This document shows positions 13,171-24,831 of a DNA stretch of 56,377 bases, in pieces. The notes beneath the pieces are model-generated. The model searched no databases. It saw only the letters and a program-made list of their open reading frames with translations, and was not told the origin of the DNA. Within the stretch, counting starts at the first letter, position 1. Each line of letters starts with the position of its first letter. The stretch spans positions 1 through 56,377 of the forward strand of contig JAMOVS010000037.1 in assembly GCA_027061845.1 (NCBI GenBank), written 5' to 3'. The stretch comes from Thermaceae bacterium (GTDB taxonomy: Bacteria; Deinococcota; Deinococci; Deinococcales; Marinithermaceae). The position numbers and the translations under genes are program-made.

Positions 13171-13884
13171 TTACCGCCGTCGCTGCCGTTCTACCAGGAG
13201 CACGAAGCGGACCAGCCGGAGGCCCCGCCGCCAGCGGCGGGGGTCGCGGCCCACCCGCCAGGCCCACTCGAGGCCGAGCCTTTGGGTCCAGCCGGGGGCG
13301 CGGCGGGCGGTGCCGGCGAGGACGTCCAGGGTGCCGCCCACCCCGATCGCCACCCGGGCCCCGAGCGCCTCGCGGTGGTCCTCGACGAAGACCTCCTGGC
13401 GCTCGCCCAGGCCGACGAGCAGAAGGTCGGGGCTTGCCTTTCGCACCGCTTCGACGACCGGCTCGGGGTCTTCGAAGTAGCCGTGGTGGGTGCCGGCGAC
13501 CCGGGTACGGTAGCGGCTCTGGGCGTACCGGGCCGCCCGTTCGGCGACCCCGGGGCGGCCGCCCAGGAAGAAGACCGAGCGGTCTTCCCCCCCGCGCTCG
13601 AGCAGCGCCAGGGTGAGCTCCACCCCGGGGACCCGCTCCCGGAGGTCGAGCCCATGAAGCCGCCGGGCCGCCCAGAGGATGCCCACCCCGTCCGGGGTCA
13701 CCAGGCTGGCCCGCCGCACCGCCTGGGCCAGGCGGGGGTCCTCTTGGGCGCGGACGACGATCTCGGGGTTCAAGGTCACCACCGGGTCCAGCTCCCGGGT
13801 CTGGAAGAAGCCCTCGACGCGCTCCAGGGCTTCCCCGAACCCCAGCGGGTCGAGGGGCAGGCCGAGGATCTCAATCCGGTTCAT
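13171..13884 (-). CDS. WecG/TagA/CpsF family glycosyltransferase
   Basis: TLNPEIVVRAQEDPRLAQAVRRASLVTPDGVGILWAARRL...FFLGGRPGV...VGLGERQEVF. Confidence 0.9.
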   Translation of the reverse strand: MNRIEILGLPLDPLGFGEALERVEGFFQTRELDPVVTLNPEIVVRAQEDPRLAQAVRRASLVTPDGVGILWAARRLHGLDLRERVPGVELTLALLERGGEDRSVFFLGGRPGVAERAARYAQSRYRTRVAGTHHGYFEDPEPVVEAVRKASPDLLLVGLGERQEVFVEDHREALGARVAIGVGGTLDVLAGTARRAPGWTQRLGLEWAWRVGRDPRRWRRGLRLVRFVLLVERQRRR

Positions 13885-14593
13885 GGGGCAGAAAGCGGAA
13901 GAGGCCGACCCCGCGCACCTGGCGCCGCTCGGCCAGGCGGGGCACCTGCCGGGTGCGGCCGATGATGCTGGCGTGGGCCAGGTCCTCGGTGAAGCCGCGG
14001 GCGTGCAGCAGCTGGCCGCTCGCGGATTGCCAGAGCGCCTCCTGGGGGTCGGGAAAGGCCTTCAAAAGGGCGGTGGCGATGCGGGCGCCGTCGTTGACCT
14101 GGACCTCCTCCCGGCCGCGGATCAGCTTCTTGGCCAGGAAGCCACTGGCCAGCGCGTCGTCCAGCGCCTCCTCGCCGCCGTGCCCGGCGGCGACCACGGC
14201 GATCTCCTTCCCGGCGAGCCGGCGGGCGGCCTGCACCGCCGCCGGGGCGTTGACGAAGGCGCCCAGCAGCAGGTGCTTGGCGTCCCCGGCCCGCTCCAGG
14301 GCGCGGGGCAGGTTCTCGCTGGTGTAGGCGACCGACTTGCCGGCCAGGTCCAGGGAGAGGATCTCGGCCGGGCTGGTGCCGTGGGCGAAGCCCTCGGGGG
14401 GCAGCCCCTCGCGCTCGCCGAGGGTCAGGTCGGCCTCGAGCTCGCGGGCCAGGCGCAGGCTGCCGGTGACCCAGACCTCGCGGGCACCCTTTTCAAAGAG
14501 CAGCGCGATCGAGGTGGAGGCCCGAAGCACGTCGACCAGCAGGACGAGGTCAGCGTAGGGGCCGCGGGGCAGGAGCTCGACGCGCACGCGCAT
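13871..14593 (-). CDS. comB: 2-phosphosulfolactate phosphatase-like (ComB family)
   Basis: LVLLVDVLRASTSIALLFEKGAREVWVT...HGTSPAEI; start placed at ATG 14593, 7 nt after TAGAAT. Confidence 0.85.
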   Translation of the reverse strand: MRVRVELLPRGPYADLVLLVDVLRASTSIALLFEKGAREVWVTGSLRLARELEADLTLGEREGLPPEGFAHGTSPAEILSLDLAGKSVAYTSENLPRALERAGDAKHLLLGAFVNAPAAVQAARRLAGKEIAVVAAGHGGEEALDDALASGFLAKKLIRGREEVQVNDGARIATALLKAFPDPQEALWQSASGQLLHARGFTEDLAHASIIGRTRQVPRLAERRQVRGVGLFRFLPHEPD

Positions 14594-14621
14594 CGGCGCC
14601 ATTCTACGGCATGATGAGGGG

Positions 14622-15553
14622 GTGAGGATTGCCGAGTTTGGCGAGCGGGCGCTCCTTTCCCGGCTTTCCCGGGTGGGCTATCCCAAATCCGCCCCCCTGC
14701 CCCCGGGCGACGACGCCGGCGGCGTCTTTGCCCTGGGACGGGCGTTGCTCTTGAAGACCGACGGGTTTCGGGCGGCGGAGGTGCGGCTTTCCGGGATGCC
14801 CGAGGCGGCGATCGGCTGGCGGGCGGTGACCGCGGTGGCCTCGGACCTCCTGGCCAAGCTGGCCGGCCCCTTGGGGTTCGTGCTGGCGGTCTTCCTGCCT
14901 CCCGAGGCCGAGGTGGAAAAGGCGCTGGCCTGGACCCAGGGCGCCGCCCGGGCCGCCCGCGCCTACGGCGCCCCGCTGCTCGGCGGCGACACCAACGCCG
15001 GGGAGGAGGCGGTGGTGGCCTCGGGGTATGCCGTCGCCGAGCGGCCCCTGCCCCGGGGGGCGAGGGAGGGCGACCACCTGCTCCTGGTGGGCGACCGCTA
15101 CGGGCTCACGGGCGCCGCCATCGACGCCCACTACCGGGGTGCGGACCTCTCCCGCTACCCCGCGATCCGGGCCGCCGGCCACTGGCCGAGGGCGCGGCTC
15201 GCCCTGCTCGGCCTCGGCCCCTACCGGCGCTACCTCTCGGGCTCGGCGGACAGCTCGGACGGGCTCGCCCTCACCCTTTGGTTGCTGGCCGAGGCCGGCG
15301 GGGTGGGGGTGGAGCTTTTCTCGCTCCCCTTCCACCCCGAGCTCCTCGCCTACGCCCGGGAACACGGTCTCGCGCCCGAGTCCCTGGTGCTCTACGGCGG
15401 TGAGGAGTACGAAGCGGTCTTGGCCGTGCGGCCCGAGGGGCGGCCCTTCGTCGCGGCCTGGCTGGAGGAGCACGGGGTGCCCCACCACTGGGCGGGGCGG
15501 TTTTCCGGCCCGGTGGGGGTGCGCTTTTCCGACCTTCCGGTGGCCCGGAAGGG

Positions 15554-15572
<19 letters not shown>
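14622..15572 (+). CDS. thiL: Thiamine-monophosphate kinase-like
   Basis: MRIAEFGERALLSRL...PPGDDAGGVFALGRALLLKTDGF...GGDTNAGEEAVVAS. Confidence 0.85.
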
Positions 15573-17275
<1,703 letters not shown>

Positions 17276-17279
17276 ACGA

Positions 17280-17314
17280 CCAAGGCTACCAGGCGGGGCG
17301 CCCGGTAGCCTTGG
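17280..17314 (-). terminator. Hairpin between slyD and DUF1028 gene (11-bp perfect stem, no T-run)
   Basis: CCAAGGCTACC (17280-17290) and GGTAGCCTTGG (17304-17314). Confidence 0.55.
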
Positions 17315-17326
17315 GTTCGCCGCCGG

Positions 17327-17800
17327 TCAGTGGTGGTGGTGTCCGTCGGGGCCGTGGGCGTGGCCGTGGGCCAGCTCTTCCGGGGTGGCGTCGCGGACGT
17401 CGAGGATCTCCACCTCGAACTCGAGCGTCTTGCCCGCCAGCGGGTGGTTGAAGTCGATGGTGACGTCCTCCCCCTCGACCTTGGTGATGGTGAAGGGAAG
17501 CGGCTGGCCGGAGGCGTCCTGGGCGTAGAACTGCTCGCCGACCTCGATCTTGCTGCCCTCCGGGAAGGCCGACTTGGGCACCACCTGGACCCCTTCCGGG
17601 TTGGGCGCGCCGTAGGCCTTCTCCGGGGGCACGGTGACGGTGAGCTTCTCGCCGGCCTGGTGGCCTTCGAGGGCCTCCTCGAGGCCGGGGATCAGTTGTC
17701 CGTGCCCGTGCAGGTAGGGAAGCTCGCCCTGGTCCACCACCTCGCCGTCGACCTTCAGGGTGTAGCGGATCGTGACCACCTTGTCCTTTTCTACTTTCAT
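17327..17800 (-). CDS. slyD: FKBP-type peptidyl-prolyl isomerase SlyD
   Basis: VVTIRYTLKVDGEVVDQGELPYLHGHGQLIPGLEEALEGHQAGEK, His-rich tail HGHAHGPDGHHHH. Confidence 0.95.
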   Translation of the reverse strand: MKVEKDKVVTIRYTLKVDGEVVDQGELPYLHGHGQLIPGLEEALEGHQAGEKLTVTVPPEKAYGAPNPEGVQVVPKSAFPEGSKIEVGEQFYAQDASGQPLPFTITKVEGEDVTIDFNHPLAGKTLEFEVEILDVRDATPEELAHGHAHGPDGHHHH

Positions 17801-17865
17801 GCCATTCGCTCCCTTCCCTTCCGCGGGGAAGCCCTTTAAGTATAGTGCGGGCCGGGGGAAGTCCG

Positions 17866-18780
17866 GTGAGGATCGAGGACGCGATCGGCCACACCCCGAC
17901 GGTACGGGTCTTGAGGCTCGTGCCCGAAGACGCCGCCGAGGTCTGGGTCAAGCTCGAGGGCAAGAACCCCGGCGGCTCGGTCAAGGACCGGGCGGCGCTC
18001 TTCATGATCCGGGACGCCGAGGAAAGGGGCCGGATCCGCCCCGGGCGGGGTGACCTCCTGGTCGAGCCCACCTCGGGCAACACCGGCATCGCCCTGGCCA
18101 TGCTGGCGGCCAGCCGGGGCTACCGCCTGGTGCTCACCATGCCCGCTTCCATGAGCGAGGAGCGCCGCCGCATCCTCAAGGCCTACGGGGCCGAGCTGGT
18201 GCTCACCGACCCCGAGGGCCGGATGCGGGAGGCCCTCCGGGTGGCCCGCGCGATCGCCGAGCGGGAGGGCGGCCTGATCCTGAACCAGTTCGAAAACCCG
18301 GCCAACCCCCGGGCCCACTACCAGACCACCGGCCCCGAGCTCCTCGCCGCCCTCCCAGGCGGCCTCGACGCCTTCGTCTACGGCTACGGCACCGGCGGCA
18401 CCCTTTCCGGCGTCGGCCGCTACCTCAAGGAACGGCTACCCTCGGTTCGCCTCTACGCCGTCGAGCCCGCCCGCCTGCCGGTGCTCGCCGGCGGGCGGGG
18501 GTCGGGAAGCCACGGCTTCATGGGGATGGGGCCGGGGTTTTTGCCCAAGAACCTGGACACCCGCCTGCTCGACGGTGCCATCCCGGTATCGGAAGAGGAG
18601 GCCTTTCCCCTGGGACTCCGCCTGGCCCGGGAGGAAGGGCTCTTTCTCGGGCTTTCGGCGATGGCCAACCTGGCCGCTGCCCTCCGGCTGGCCCGGGAAC
18701 TGGGACCCGGCCGCCGGGTGGCGACGATCGCCCCCGACGGCGGCGAGAAGTACCTCTCGGTCCCGCCCTACGCCGACTAG
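17866..18780 (+). CDS. Cysteine synthase family PLP enzyme
   Basis: IGHTPTVRVLRL...KLEGKNPGGSVKDRAALFMI (PLP lysine), EPTSGNTGIALA. Confidence 0.93.
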   Translation: MRIEDAIGHTPTVRVLRLVPEDAAEVWVKLEGKNPGGSVKDRAALFMIRDAEERGRIRPGRGDLLVEPTSGNTGIALAMLAASRGYRLVLTMPASMSEERRRILKAYGAELVLTDPEGRMREALRVARAIAEREGGLILNQFENPANPRAHYQTTGPELLAALPGGLDAFVYGYGTGGTLSGVGRYLKERLPSVRLYAVEPARLPVLAGGRGSGSHGFMGMGPGFLPKNLDTRLLDGAIPVSEEEAFPLGLRLAREEGLFLGLSAMANLAAALRLARELGPGRRVATIAPDGGEKYLSVPPYAD

Positions 18781-19817
18781 CCGTCGCCGTAGCGGATGAA
18801 GGCGGGGATCTCGAAGTCGCTGGGGTCGACGCCCCGGCCCGGGGCGGCGGCGCGCGCCGGGTAGCCGGGGGCGGCCTCGTCGAATCCGGAGGCGATCAGG
18901 ATGACCCGGAGCTCGTCGCTGGCCCGGGGTTCGTAGGTGACCCCGTAGAGGATGTCGGGCTCCTCCACCCCGGTGGCGGCGCGGATCTTCTCCACCACCT
19001 GGGAGGCCTCCTCCAGCGTGATGTCCTCGTCGCCCACGACGTTGATCAGGAGGTTCTTGGCGCCCTCGATGCTGCGGTCCAGGAGCGGGCTGGTGATGGC
19101 GCTTTCCGCCGCCTGGTCGACCCGGTTTTCCCCCTTGCCGGCGCCGATGCCCATCAGCACCTGGCCGGCGCCCTGGAGCATGTTCCTGAGGTCGGCGAAG
19201 TCGACGTTGATCAGCCCCGGCAGGTTGATCACGTCGGAGACGCCCTTGACGCCGTGGTAGAGGACCCGGTCGGCGATCAGGAAGGCCTCCTTGAGGCTCA
19301 CCTTCTTGTCCACCGCCTGCAGCAGGCGGTCGTTGTTGACCACCACCATCGCGTCGACCCGGTCGCGGAGCTTCTTGATGCCCTCCTCGGCGACCCGGCG
19401 ACGCTTGGGCCCCTCGAAGGTGAAGGGCCGGGTGACCACCGCCAGCGCCAGCGCCCCCTGCTTGCTGGCGATCTCGGCCACCACCGGGGCGGCGCCGGTA
19501 CCGGTGCCGCCGCCCATGCCGGCGGTGATGAAGACCAGGTCGGCGCCGTCCAGGTGCTCGGCGATCAGATCCTGGCTCTCGAGCGCCGCCTTCTCGCCGA
19601 TCTCGGGGTCGGCGCCGGCGCCCAGCCCCCGGGTCAGCTTGTCGCCCAGCTGAATGCGGATGTCGGCCAGGGATTTCGAGAGCACCTGCGCGTCGGTATT
19701 GGCGGCGATGAACTCCACCCCGGAAAGCCCCGCCTCGATCATGCGGTTGATGGCGTTGTTGCCTGCGCCTCCGAGCCCAATAACCTTGATAACCGCTCCA
19801 CCCATCTTCGTCTCCAT
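18777..19817 (-). CDS. ftsZ: Cell division protein FtsZ
   Basis: [29 protein letters not shown]...[18 protein letters not shown] tubulin signature. Confidence 0.99.
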   Translation of the reverse strand: METKMGGAVIKVIGLGGAGNNAINRMIEAGLSGVEFIAANTDAQVLSKSLADIRIQLGDKLTRGLGAGADPEIGEKAALESQDLIAEHLDGADLVFITAGMGGGTGTGAAPVVAEIASKQGALALAVVTRPFTFEGPKRRRVAEEGIKKLRDRVDAMVVVNNDRLLQAVDKKVSLKEAFLIADRVLYHGVKGVSDVINLPGLINVDFADLRNMLQGAGQVLMGIGAGKGENRVDQAAESAITSPLLDRSIEGAKNLLINVVGDEDITLEEASQVVEKIRAATGVEEPDILYGVTYEPRASDELRVILIASGFDEAAPGYPARAAAPGRGVDPSDFEIPAFIRYGDG

Positions 19818-21082
19818 TAAAAGAAGTCTTTGAAAAAGGCTTTGATTCGTTCCCAGACGCCGGTTCCCGGGGCCCCGGCCTCGTTCTTCCGGACCTTGGG
19901 GCGGACCGGCAGCTTGAACCGCTGCCCCGAGGGGGGCGTTTCGGCGTGTTCCTCGCCGTAGTGGATCAGGCCGACGGCGGCGGCGTAGGCCGGCGAGGCT
20001 ACCAGGTCGGCCAGGCCCTCGACCCCGGTGGGACGCCCCAGCCGGACCGGCAGGCCGAAGTCGCGGCGGGCGAGCTCGTCGGTACCGGGGAGCAGGGCGC
20101 TGCCGCCGGTGAGCACCAGCTTGCTGGCGTTGACCTCCAGGGGGCCGATGGCGTTCTCCAGCGACTTCCGCGCCAGCATGAAGATCTCCCGCACCCGCGG
20201 CCGGATGATGCGGGCGAGCTCGGGGGCGGGGATGCCGCCGGCGGCGTGGCCCGGAGGGGTGACCTCGAGCACCAGCTCGGGGTCGGCGAGCTCGGGGAGG
20301 GCGGCGCCGTACTTCTTCTTGATGCGCTCCGCTTCCTCGAAGGGGATCTTGAGCAGCTTGGCGATGTCCGAGCTGACCAGCTCCCCCCCGAGCGGCAGCA
20401 CCTCGGCGTAGGCCAGCCGGCCCTCCTTGAAGTAGGCCACCCCGGTGGTGCCGGCGCCCAGGTCGAGGACGACGGTGTTCATCTCCCGCTCTTCCGGCAG
20501 CAGGACGCCCAGGCCGGCGGCGTAGGGGGCGGCGGCCAGGCCCCCGATCCTGAGCCCGGCGGTCTCCACCGCCCGCTTCAGATTGGCCAGCGGCCCGGCG
20601 GCGGTGGAGACCAGCAGGACGTCGACCTCGAGGCGCACCCCGGTCATCCCCACCGGGTCGTGGATGCCCTCCTGACCGTCCACCCGGAACTCCAGCGGCA
20701 CCACGTGCAGGAGCTCGCGGTCGGTGTCGAGCGGGTAGGCGCGGGCCTGTTCGATGGCCCGCTCCACGTCCTCCGGCTTGATCGTCTGGCCGCGGCGGAT
20801 GGCCGCCAGCCCGTTGGAGGTGTGGCTCTGCAGCTGGGGGCCGCCCACGGCGACGAAGACCTCGTCGGTTTCCACGCCGGCGACGCGCTGGGCGGCCTGG
20901 ACCGCGCGCTGAATGGCGTCGGCGGCCTTTTCCAGGTTGACCACCGCGCCCCGGCGGATGCCCTCCGACGGGACGGTGCCTTGACCGATAATGTCGAGCA
21001 CGCCATCGGCGGCCCGCTCGCCGATGACGGCGGTGACCTTGGTGGTCCCGATATCGAGTCCGACCAATAGACGTTCGTTCAT
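19817..21082 (-). CDS. ftsA: Cell division protein FtsA
   Basis: MNERLLVGLDIGTTKVTAVIGE...VLDLGAGTTGVAYF; stop overlaps ftsZ start (TAATG). Confidence 0.97.
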   Translation of the reverse strand: MNERLLVGLDIGTTKVTAVIGERAADGVLDIIGQGTVPSEGIRRGAVVNLEKAADAIQRAVQAAQRVAGVETDEVFVAVGGPQLQSHTSNGLAAIRRGQTIKPEDVERAIEQARAYPLDTDRELLHVVPLEFRVDGQEGIHDPVGMTGVRLEVDVLLVSTAAGPLANLKRAVETAGLRIGGLAAAPYAAGLGVLLPEEREMNTVVLDLGAGTTGVAYFKEGRLAYAEVLPLGGELVSSDIAKLLKIPFEEAERIKKKYGAALPELADPELVLEVTPPGHAAGGIPAPELARIIRPRVREIFMLARKSLENAIGPLEVNASKLVLTGGSALLPGTDELARRDFGLPVRLGRPTGVEGLADLVASPAYAAAVGLIHYGEEHAETPPSGQRFKLPVRPKVRKNEAGAPGTGVWERIKAFFKDFF

Positions 21083-21684
21083 GGGCCTACGCTCACCCCC
21101 CAAGCATACACATGACCGCGCGGCGGGCTGGGGGCCGGCACCTCCGGTCGGGCCAGCCAGAGCCGACGCTTCTCAAAGTCTAGGGTATACCCCGCCGGAC
21201 CTACGGTCACCGCCCGGGCCCGGGGGTAGCGGGCGAGCAACCGGAGGCCGGCGTCCAGCTCCGATTCGGGGCCGCGAATCGCGCGCGGGGCGCGGGAGGC
21301 CAGCAACGGGTGGGCCTCGGCGTCGAGCACCACCCCCCGCCGGCGGTAGCCGGGGAAGCCCAGCGGGTCCTCCCATACCGCGAGGGGTAGCCGCTCTTTC
21401 ACCTCCAGGCGGAGCACTCCCTGCCGCTGCCGGCTAAGGCGCACCGCGGCGATCTGGGGGTGGGCGGCGATCCTTTTTTGCGCCCAGAAGGGGGCGTACA
21501 GCCAGGGGGCCCCGGCGTAGAGGTGGCCCAGTCGGGCCAGCGCTTCCGGGGGCAGCTGGCGGGCCCCCACCACCTCCACCCGGCGTACCGGCAGGGCGAG
21601 CCAGCTCGCCAGGAAGGCGAGGGCGAGGAGCAGCGCGGCGGCCAGCAGCAGGGTTACGGTTCGAACGTTCCCCAGATTTCCCAT
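21079..21684 (-). CDS. ftsQ: Cell division protein FtsQ (POTRA domain)
   Basis: Single N-terminal TM then VRRVEVVGARQLPPEALARLGHLYAGAPWLYAPF...VKERLPLAVWED. Confidence 0.85.
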   Translation of the reverse strand: MGNLGNVRTVTLLLAAALLLALAFLASWLALPVRRVEVVGARQLPPEALARLGHLYAGAPWLYAPFWAQKRIAAHPQIAAVRLSRQRQGVLRLEVKERLPLAVWEDPLGFPGYRRRGVVLDAEAHPLLASRAPRAIRGPESELDAGLRLLARYPRARAVTVGPAGYTLDFEKRRLWLARPEVPAPSPPRGHVYAWGVSVGP

Positions 21685-22463
21685 TCCAACTCCAACCCCA
21701 ATTCCTCCTGAATGCGCCGGACCAGACTCCAGACCTCGCGCGCCGTGGCTCCCCCCAAGTTTACGACGAAGTTCGCGTGCTCCGGGCTGACCATGGCCCG
21801 GCCCACCCGGATGCCCTTGAAGCCGGCTTGGTCGATCAGCCTGCCGGCGGCGTCGCCGGGGGGGTTCTTGAAGGCGCAACCGGCGCTCTTGCGCTTGGGC
21901 TGGCGCTTGCGGGCGGCGTCGACCCGGGCCATCCGCTCGGCGATCTCGGCGGCGGGGCGGCGCTTGAGGTCGAAGCGGACCCGGGTCACGATCGCCCCCG
22001 GGGGGAGCTCGCTCTTGCGGTAGCCGAGCCCCAGGGCCTCGGGGGGCAGACGCCGGAGCTCGCCCTGGTGGAAGACCTCGACCTCGGCCAGGGCGTCCTT
22101 GATCTCGCCGAAGCGGGTGCCGGCGTTCATCCGGACCGCCCCGCCGACGCTGGCGGGGATGCCGAGCAGGGGCTCCAGGCCGGAGAGCCCCTCCTTGGCG
22201 GCGGTCTGCACCCAGAGCGGGAGCAGGCTGCCGGCCCCCACCCAGCCGGAGAGCTCGCCCTCGAGGAAGCGGCCGCCGAGCTTGATCACCCGTTCGGGGA
22301 CGCCGGCGTCGGAGACCAGGAGGTTGGAGCCGTTCCCCAGCACGCGGTAGGGGGCCTCGGTGGCCCGGAGCAGGTCGTCCTCGTTCTCGACGATCCAAAG
22401 CTCCGCCGGCCCCCCCACCGCCAGGGTGGTGTAGTCCTTGAGCTGGACCTTCCTCACCTCCAT
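21654..22463 (-). CDS. murB: UDP-N-acetylenolpyruvoylglucosamine reductase
   Basis: YTTLAVGGPAELWIVENEDDLLRA...VLGNGSNLLVSD...GIPASVGGAVRMNAG. Confidence 0.96.
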   Translation of the reverse strand: MEVRKVQLKDYTTLAVGGPAELWIVENEDDLLRATEAPYRVLGNGSNLLVSDAGVPERVIKLGGRFLEGELSGWVGAGSLLPLWVQTAAKEGLSGLEPLLGIPASVGGAVRMNAGTRFGEIKDALAEVEVFHQGELRRLPPEALGLGYRKSELPPGAIVTRVRFDLKRRPAAEIAERMARVDAARKRQPKRKSAGCAFKNPPGDAAGRLIDQAGFKGIRVGRAMVSPEHANFVVNLGGATAREVWSLVRRIQEELGLELEWEIWGTFEP

Positions 22464-23818
22464 GGCACGGTCTTCTCCTCGTCGGCGAGGGTGCGGGCCA
22501 GCTTCCCCACGTCTCCGGCCCCCAGGGTGATCAGGAGGTCGCCCTCGTCCAGGGTTTCCGCCAGGTAGCGAAGCGCCTCCTCCGGTTCCAGGTAGCGGGC
22601 GTTGGCGCCCAGTTCCCGGGCCCGCTCGGCCAGCGCCCGGCCGCTGACGCCGGGGAGGGGCTCCTCGCCGGCGGCGTAGACCTCGAGCACCAGGGCCTCG
22701 TCGGCCAGGCGGAGGGCGTGGGCGAACTCGTCGAAAAAGCGGGCGGTACGGAGGTAGCGGTGGGGCTGGAAGACCGCCCGCACCCGCCGCCCCAGGCCGC
22801 GGGCGGCCTCCAGGGTGGCGGCGAGCTCGGTGGGGTGGTGGGCGTAGTCGTCGAAGATCAGCGCCCCCCCGCGTCGGCCCACCGGCTCGAAGCGGCGGCC
22901 GGTGCCCCGAAAGGCGGCGAGGCCCTCGAGGACCGCGTCCGGTGCCACCCGGAAGAGGAGCCCCGCGGCGGCGGCGGCAAGCGCGTTTTTGACGTTGTGA
23001 CGGCCGGGAACCGCGAGCGCGACCTCGCCGAGGCGGTACTCCCCGGCCCAGAGTTCGAAGCGCGTTCCGCCCGGCTGGACGGCGAGCTTTTCCGCCCGCA
23101 CCTCGCCGCGGTCGATGCCGAAGTTGAGGGCGGCGCGCTTGGGCGGGACCAGGGGGCGGAGGGTCTCGTCGCCGGCCGGGTAGACCACCATCTCGGAGGC
23201 GGCGAGCCAGGCCGCCATGGCCTGTTTCAGGGCCTCGAAGCTCGGGTGGTAGGTGGGTTTTTGGGGGTCGCCGACGTGTTCCTCCTCGAGGTTCGTGACC
23301 ACCGCGAGGTCGACCCGGGCCTTTGGAAAGCGGCGGTCGGACTCGTCGATCTCGGCCACCACCGGCCCCGCCCCGGGGCGGTAGCCGCCCCGCCAGCCCG
23401 GGACCCGGGCCCCGACCAGGGCCATCGGGTCCTTGCCGCCGGCCTCGAGCACCAGGGCCAGCATGGCGCTGGTGGTGGTCTTGCCGTGGCTGCCGCTGAC
23501 CCCCAGGCTCTTGCGGGCGGCGAGCACCCGGGCCAGGGTCTCGATCCGCCGCTCCACCGGGATCCCCCGGGCCCGGGCGGCGGCGACCTCGGGGTGGCTC
23601 TCGGGGATCGCGTTCGAGATCACCAGCAGGTCGGCGGCGGCGAGGTGGGCGGGGTCGTGCCCGCGGTGGACGGGAATGCCGCTTTGCTGCAGGCGCTCGG
23701 CGTTCTTGCCCGGGGCCAGGTCGCAGCCGCTGACCTCGGCCCCCAGGTCGAAGAGGGCCTCGGCCAGGGCGTTCATGCCCACGCCTTCGATGCCCACCAG
23801 ATGGTAGCGACGGCTCAT
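22454..23818 (-). CDS. murC: UDP-N-acetylmuramate-L-alanine ligase
   Basis: YHLVGIEGVGMNALAEALFDLGAEVSGCD...GVSGSHGKTTTSAMLA. Confidence 0.97.
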   Translation of the reverse strand: MSRRYHLVGIEGVGMNALAEALFDLGAEVSGCDLAPGKNAERLQQSGIPVHRGHDPAHLAAADLLVISNAIPESHPEVAAARARGIPVERRIETLARVLAARKSLGVSGSHGKTTTSAMLALVLEAGGKDPMALVGARVPGWRGGYRPGAGPVVAEIDESDRRFPKARVDLAVVTNLEEEHVGDPQKPTYHPSFEALKQAMAAWLAASEMVVYPAGDETLRPLVPPKRAALNFGIDRGEVRAEKLAVQPGGTRFELWAGEYRLGEVALAVPGRHNVKNALAAAAAGLLFRVAPDAVLEGLAAFRGTGRRFEPVGRRGGALIFDDYAHHPTELAATLEAARGLGRRVRAVFQPHRYLRTARFFDEFAHALRLADEALVLEVYAAGEEPLPGVSGRALAERARELGANARYLEPEEALRYLAETLDEGDLLITLGAGDVGKLARTLADEEKTVPWR

Positions 23819-24831
23819 GCTTCCTCCTCGATGCGATCGGCGATCTTGGCGGCGCTGCCGGCAGGGTCGAAGGCCGCCAGCGCCCGCCGCATCGCCGCCC
23901 GCGCGTCCTCGTCGAGCAACTGGGACAGGGTTTCGCCGAGGTTGGCGATCGCCGCTTCCTCGACCCAGCGGGCGGCCCCGGCCTCGGCGTAGCGGCGGGC
24001 GTTCTTCCGCTGGTGGTCGCCGGCGGCGTGGGGGTAGGGGACGAGCAGCAGGGGCACCCGGTGGTAGGCGGCCTCGGCCAGGGTCATCGCCCCCGCCCGG
24101 GTGATCGCCAGGTCGGCCGCCGACCAGGCCAGCGGCCCCGCGACGAACTCCCGCACCTGGTAGCCGGGCCCGGGGGCCCGGACCTCGCCGGCGCGCCCGC
24201 GGCCGGCCAGGTGCAGCACCTGGAGCTCGCCCAGGAAGGGGGCCAGCAGCTGGGGCAGGCGCTCGTTGAAGACCCGTGCCCCCTGGCTCCCGCCCATGAC
24301 CAGCAGGGTGAGCCGGTGGGGGTCGAGGCCGAGCGCCCGGCGGGCCTCCTCCGGGGGATGGCGGGTCTCGTCGATCGGCATCCCCACCGCCCGGCCCCGG
24401 GCCGTCGGGCCCGGCATGGCCAGGAAGACCTCGTGGGCCAGCGGCGCGAGCAGGCGGTTGGTCAGCCCCAGGGCGGCGTTTTGCTCGTGCAGGAAGAGCC
24501 GGGCGCCGAGGAGCCGGGCGGCCAGGGCGAAGGGGAAGGCGGCGTAGCCCCCGGTGGCGAAGACCGCCTCGGGGCGGAGCCGGCGCGCCAGGCCCAGCGC
24601 TTGGGCCAGGCCCCGGGCGGCCTTCCCGAACTCGCCGGGGCGGAAGGCGGTGCGGTCCAGCTTGCCGGCCGGGATCCGGTGGAAGGGCAGGCGGCCCGGC
24701 ACCACCTGGGCCTCGAGGCCGTCGGCGCCCACGTAGACCACCTCGTGTCCCCGGCGGCCGAGCTCCTCGCCCACCGCCAGGGCGGGGAAGACGTGGCCTC
24801 CGGTACCGCCTCCGGTCACCGCGATCCTCAT
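23815..24831 (-). CDS. murG: Lipid II synthase glycosyltransferase
   Basis: VTGGGTGGHVFPALAVGEELGRRGHEVVYVG. Confidence 0.97.
   Translation of the reverse strand: MRIAVTGGGTGGHVFPALAVGEELGRRGHEVVYVGADGLEAQVVPGRLPFHRIPAGKLDRTAFRPGEFGKAARGLAQALGLARRLRPEAVFATGGYAAFPFALAARLLGARLFLHEQNAALGLTNRLLAPLAHEVFLAMPGPTARGRAVGMPIDETRHPPEEARRALGLDPHRLTLLVMGGSQGARVFNERLPQLLAPFLGELQVLHLAGRGRAGEVRAPGPGYQVREFVAGPLAWSAADLAITRAGAMTLAEAAYHRVPLLLVPYPHAAGDHQRKNARRYAEAGAARWVEEAAIANLGETLSQLLDEDARAAMRRALAAFDPAGSAAKIADRIEEEA

Noticed and set aside
9888-13616. 1242-aa plus-strand ORF, the longest in the track
   Set aside because: Antisense to the BTAD regulator, low-complexity Gly/Ala/Arg/Leu composition typical of GC-rich shadow frames; the minus-strand frame has recognisable domains
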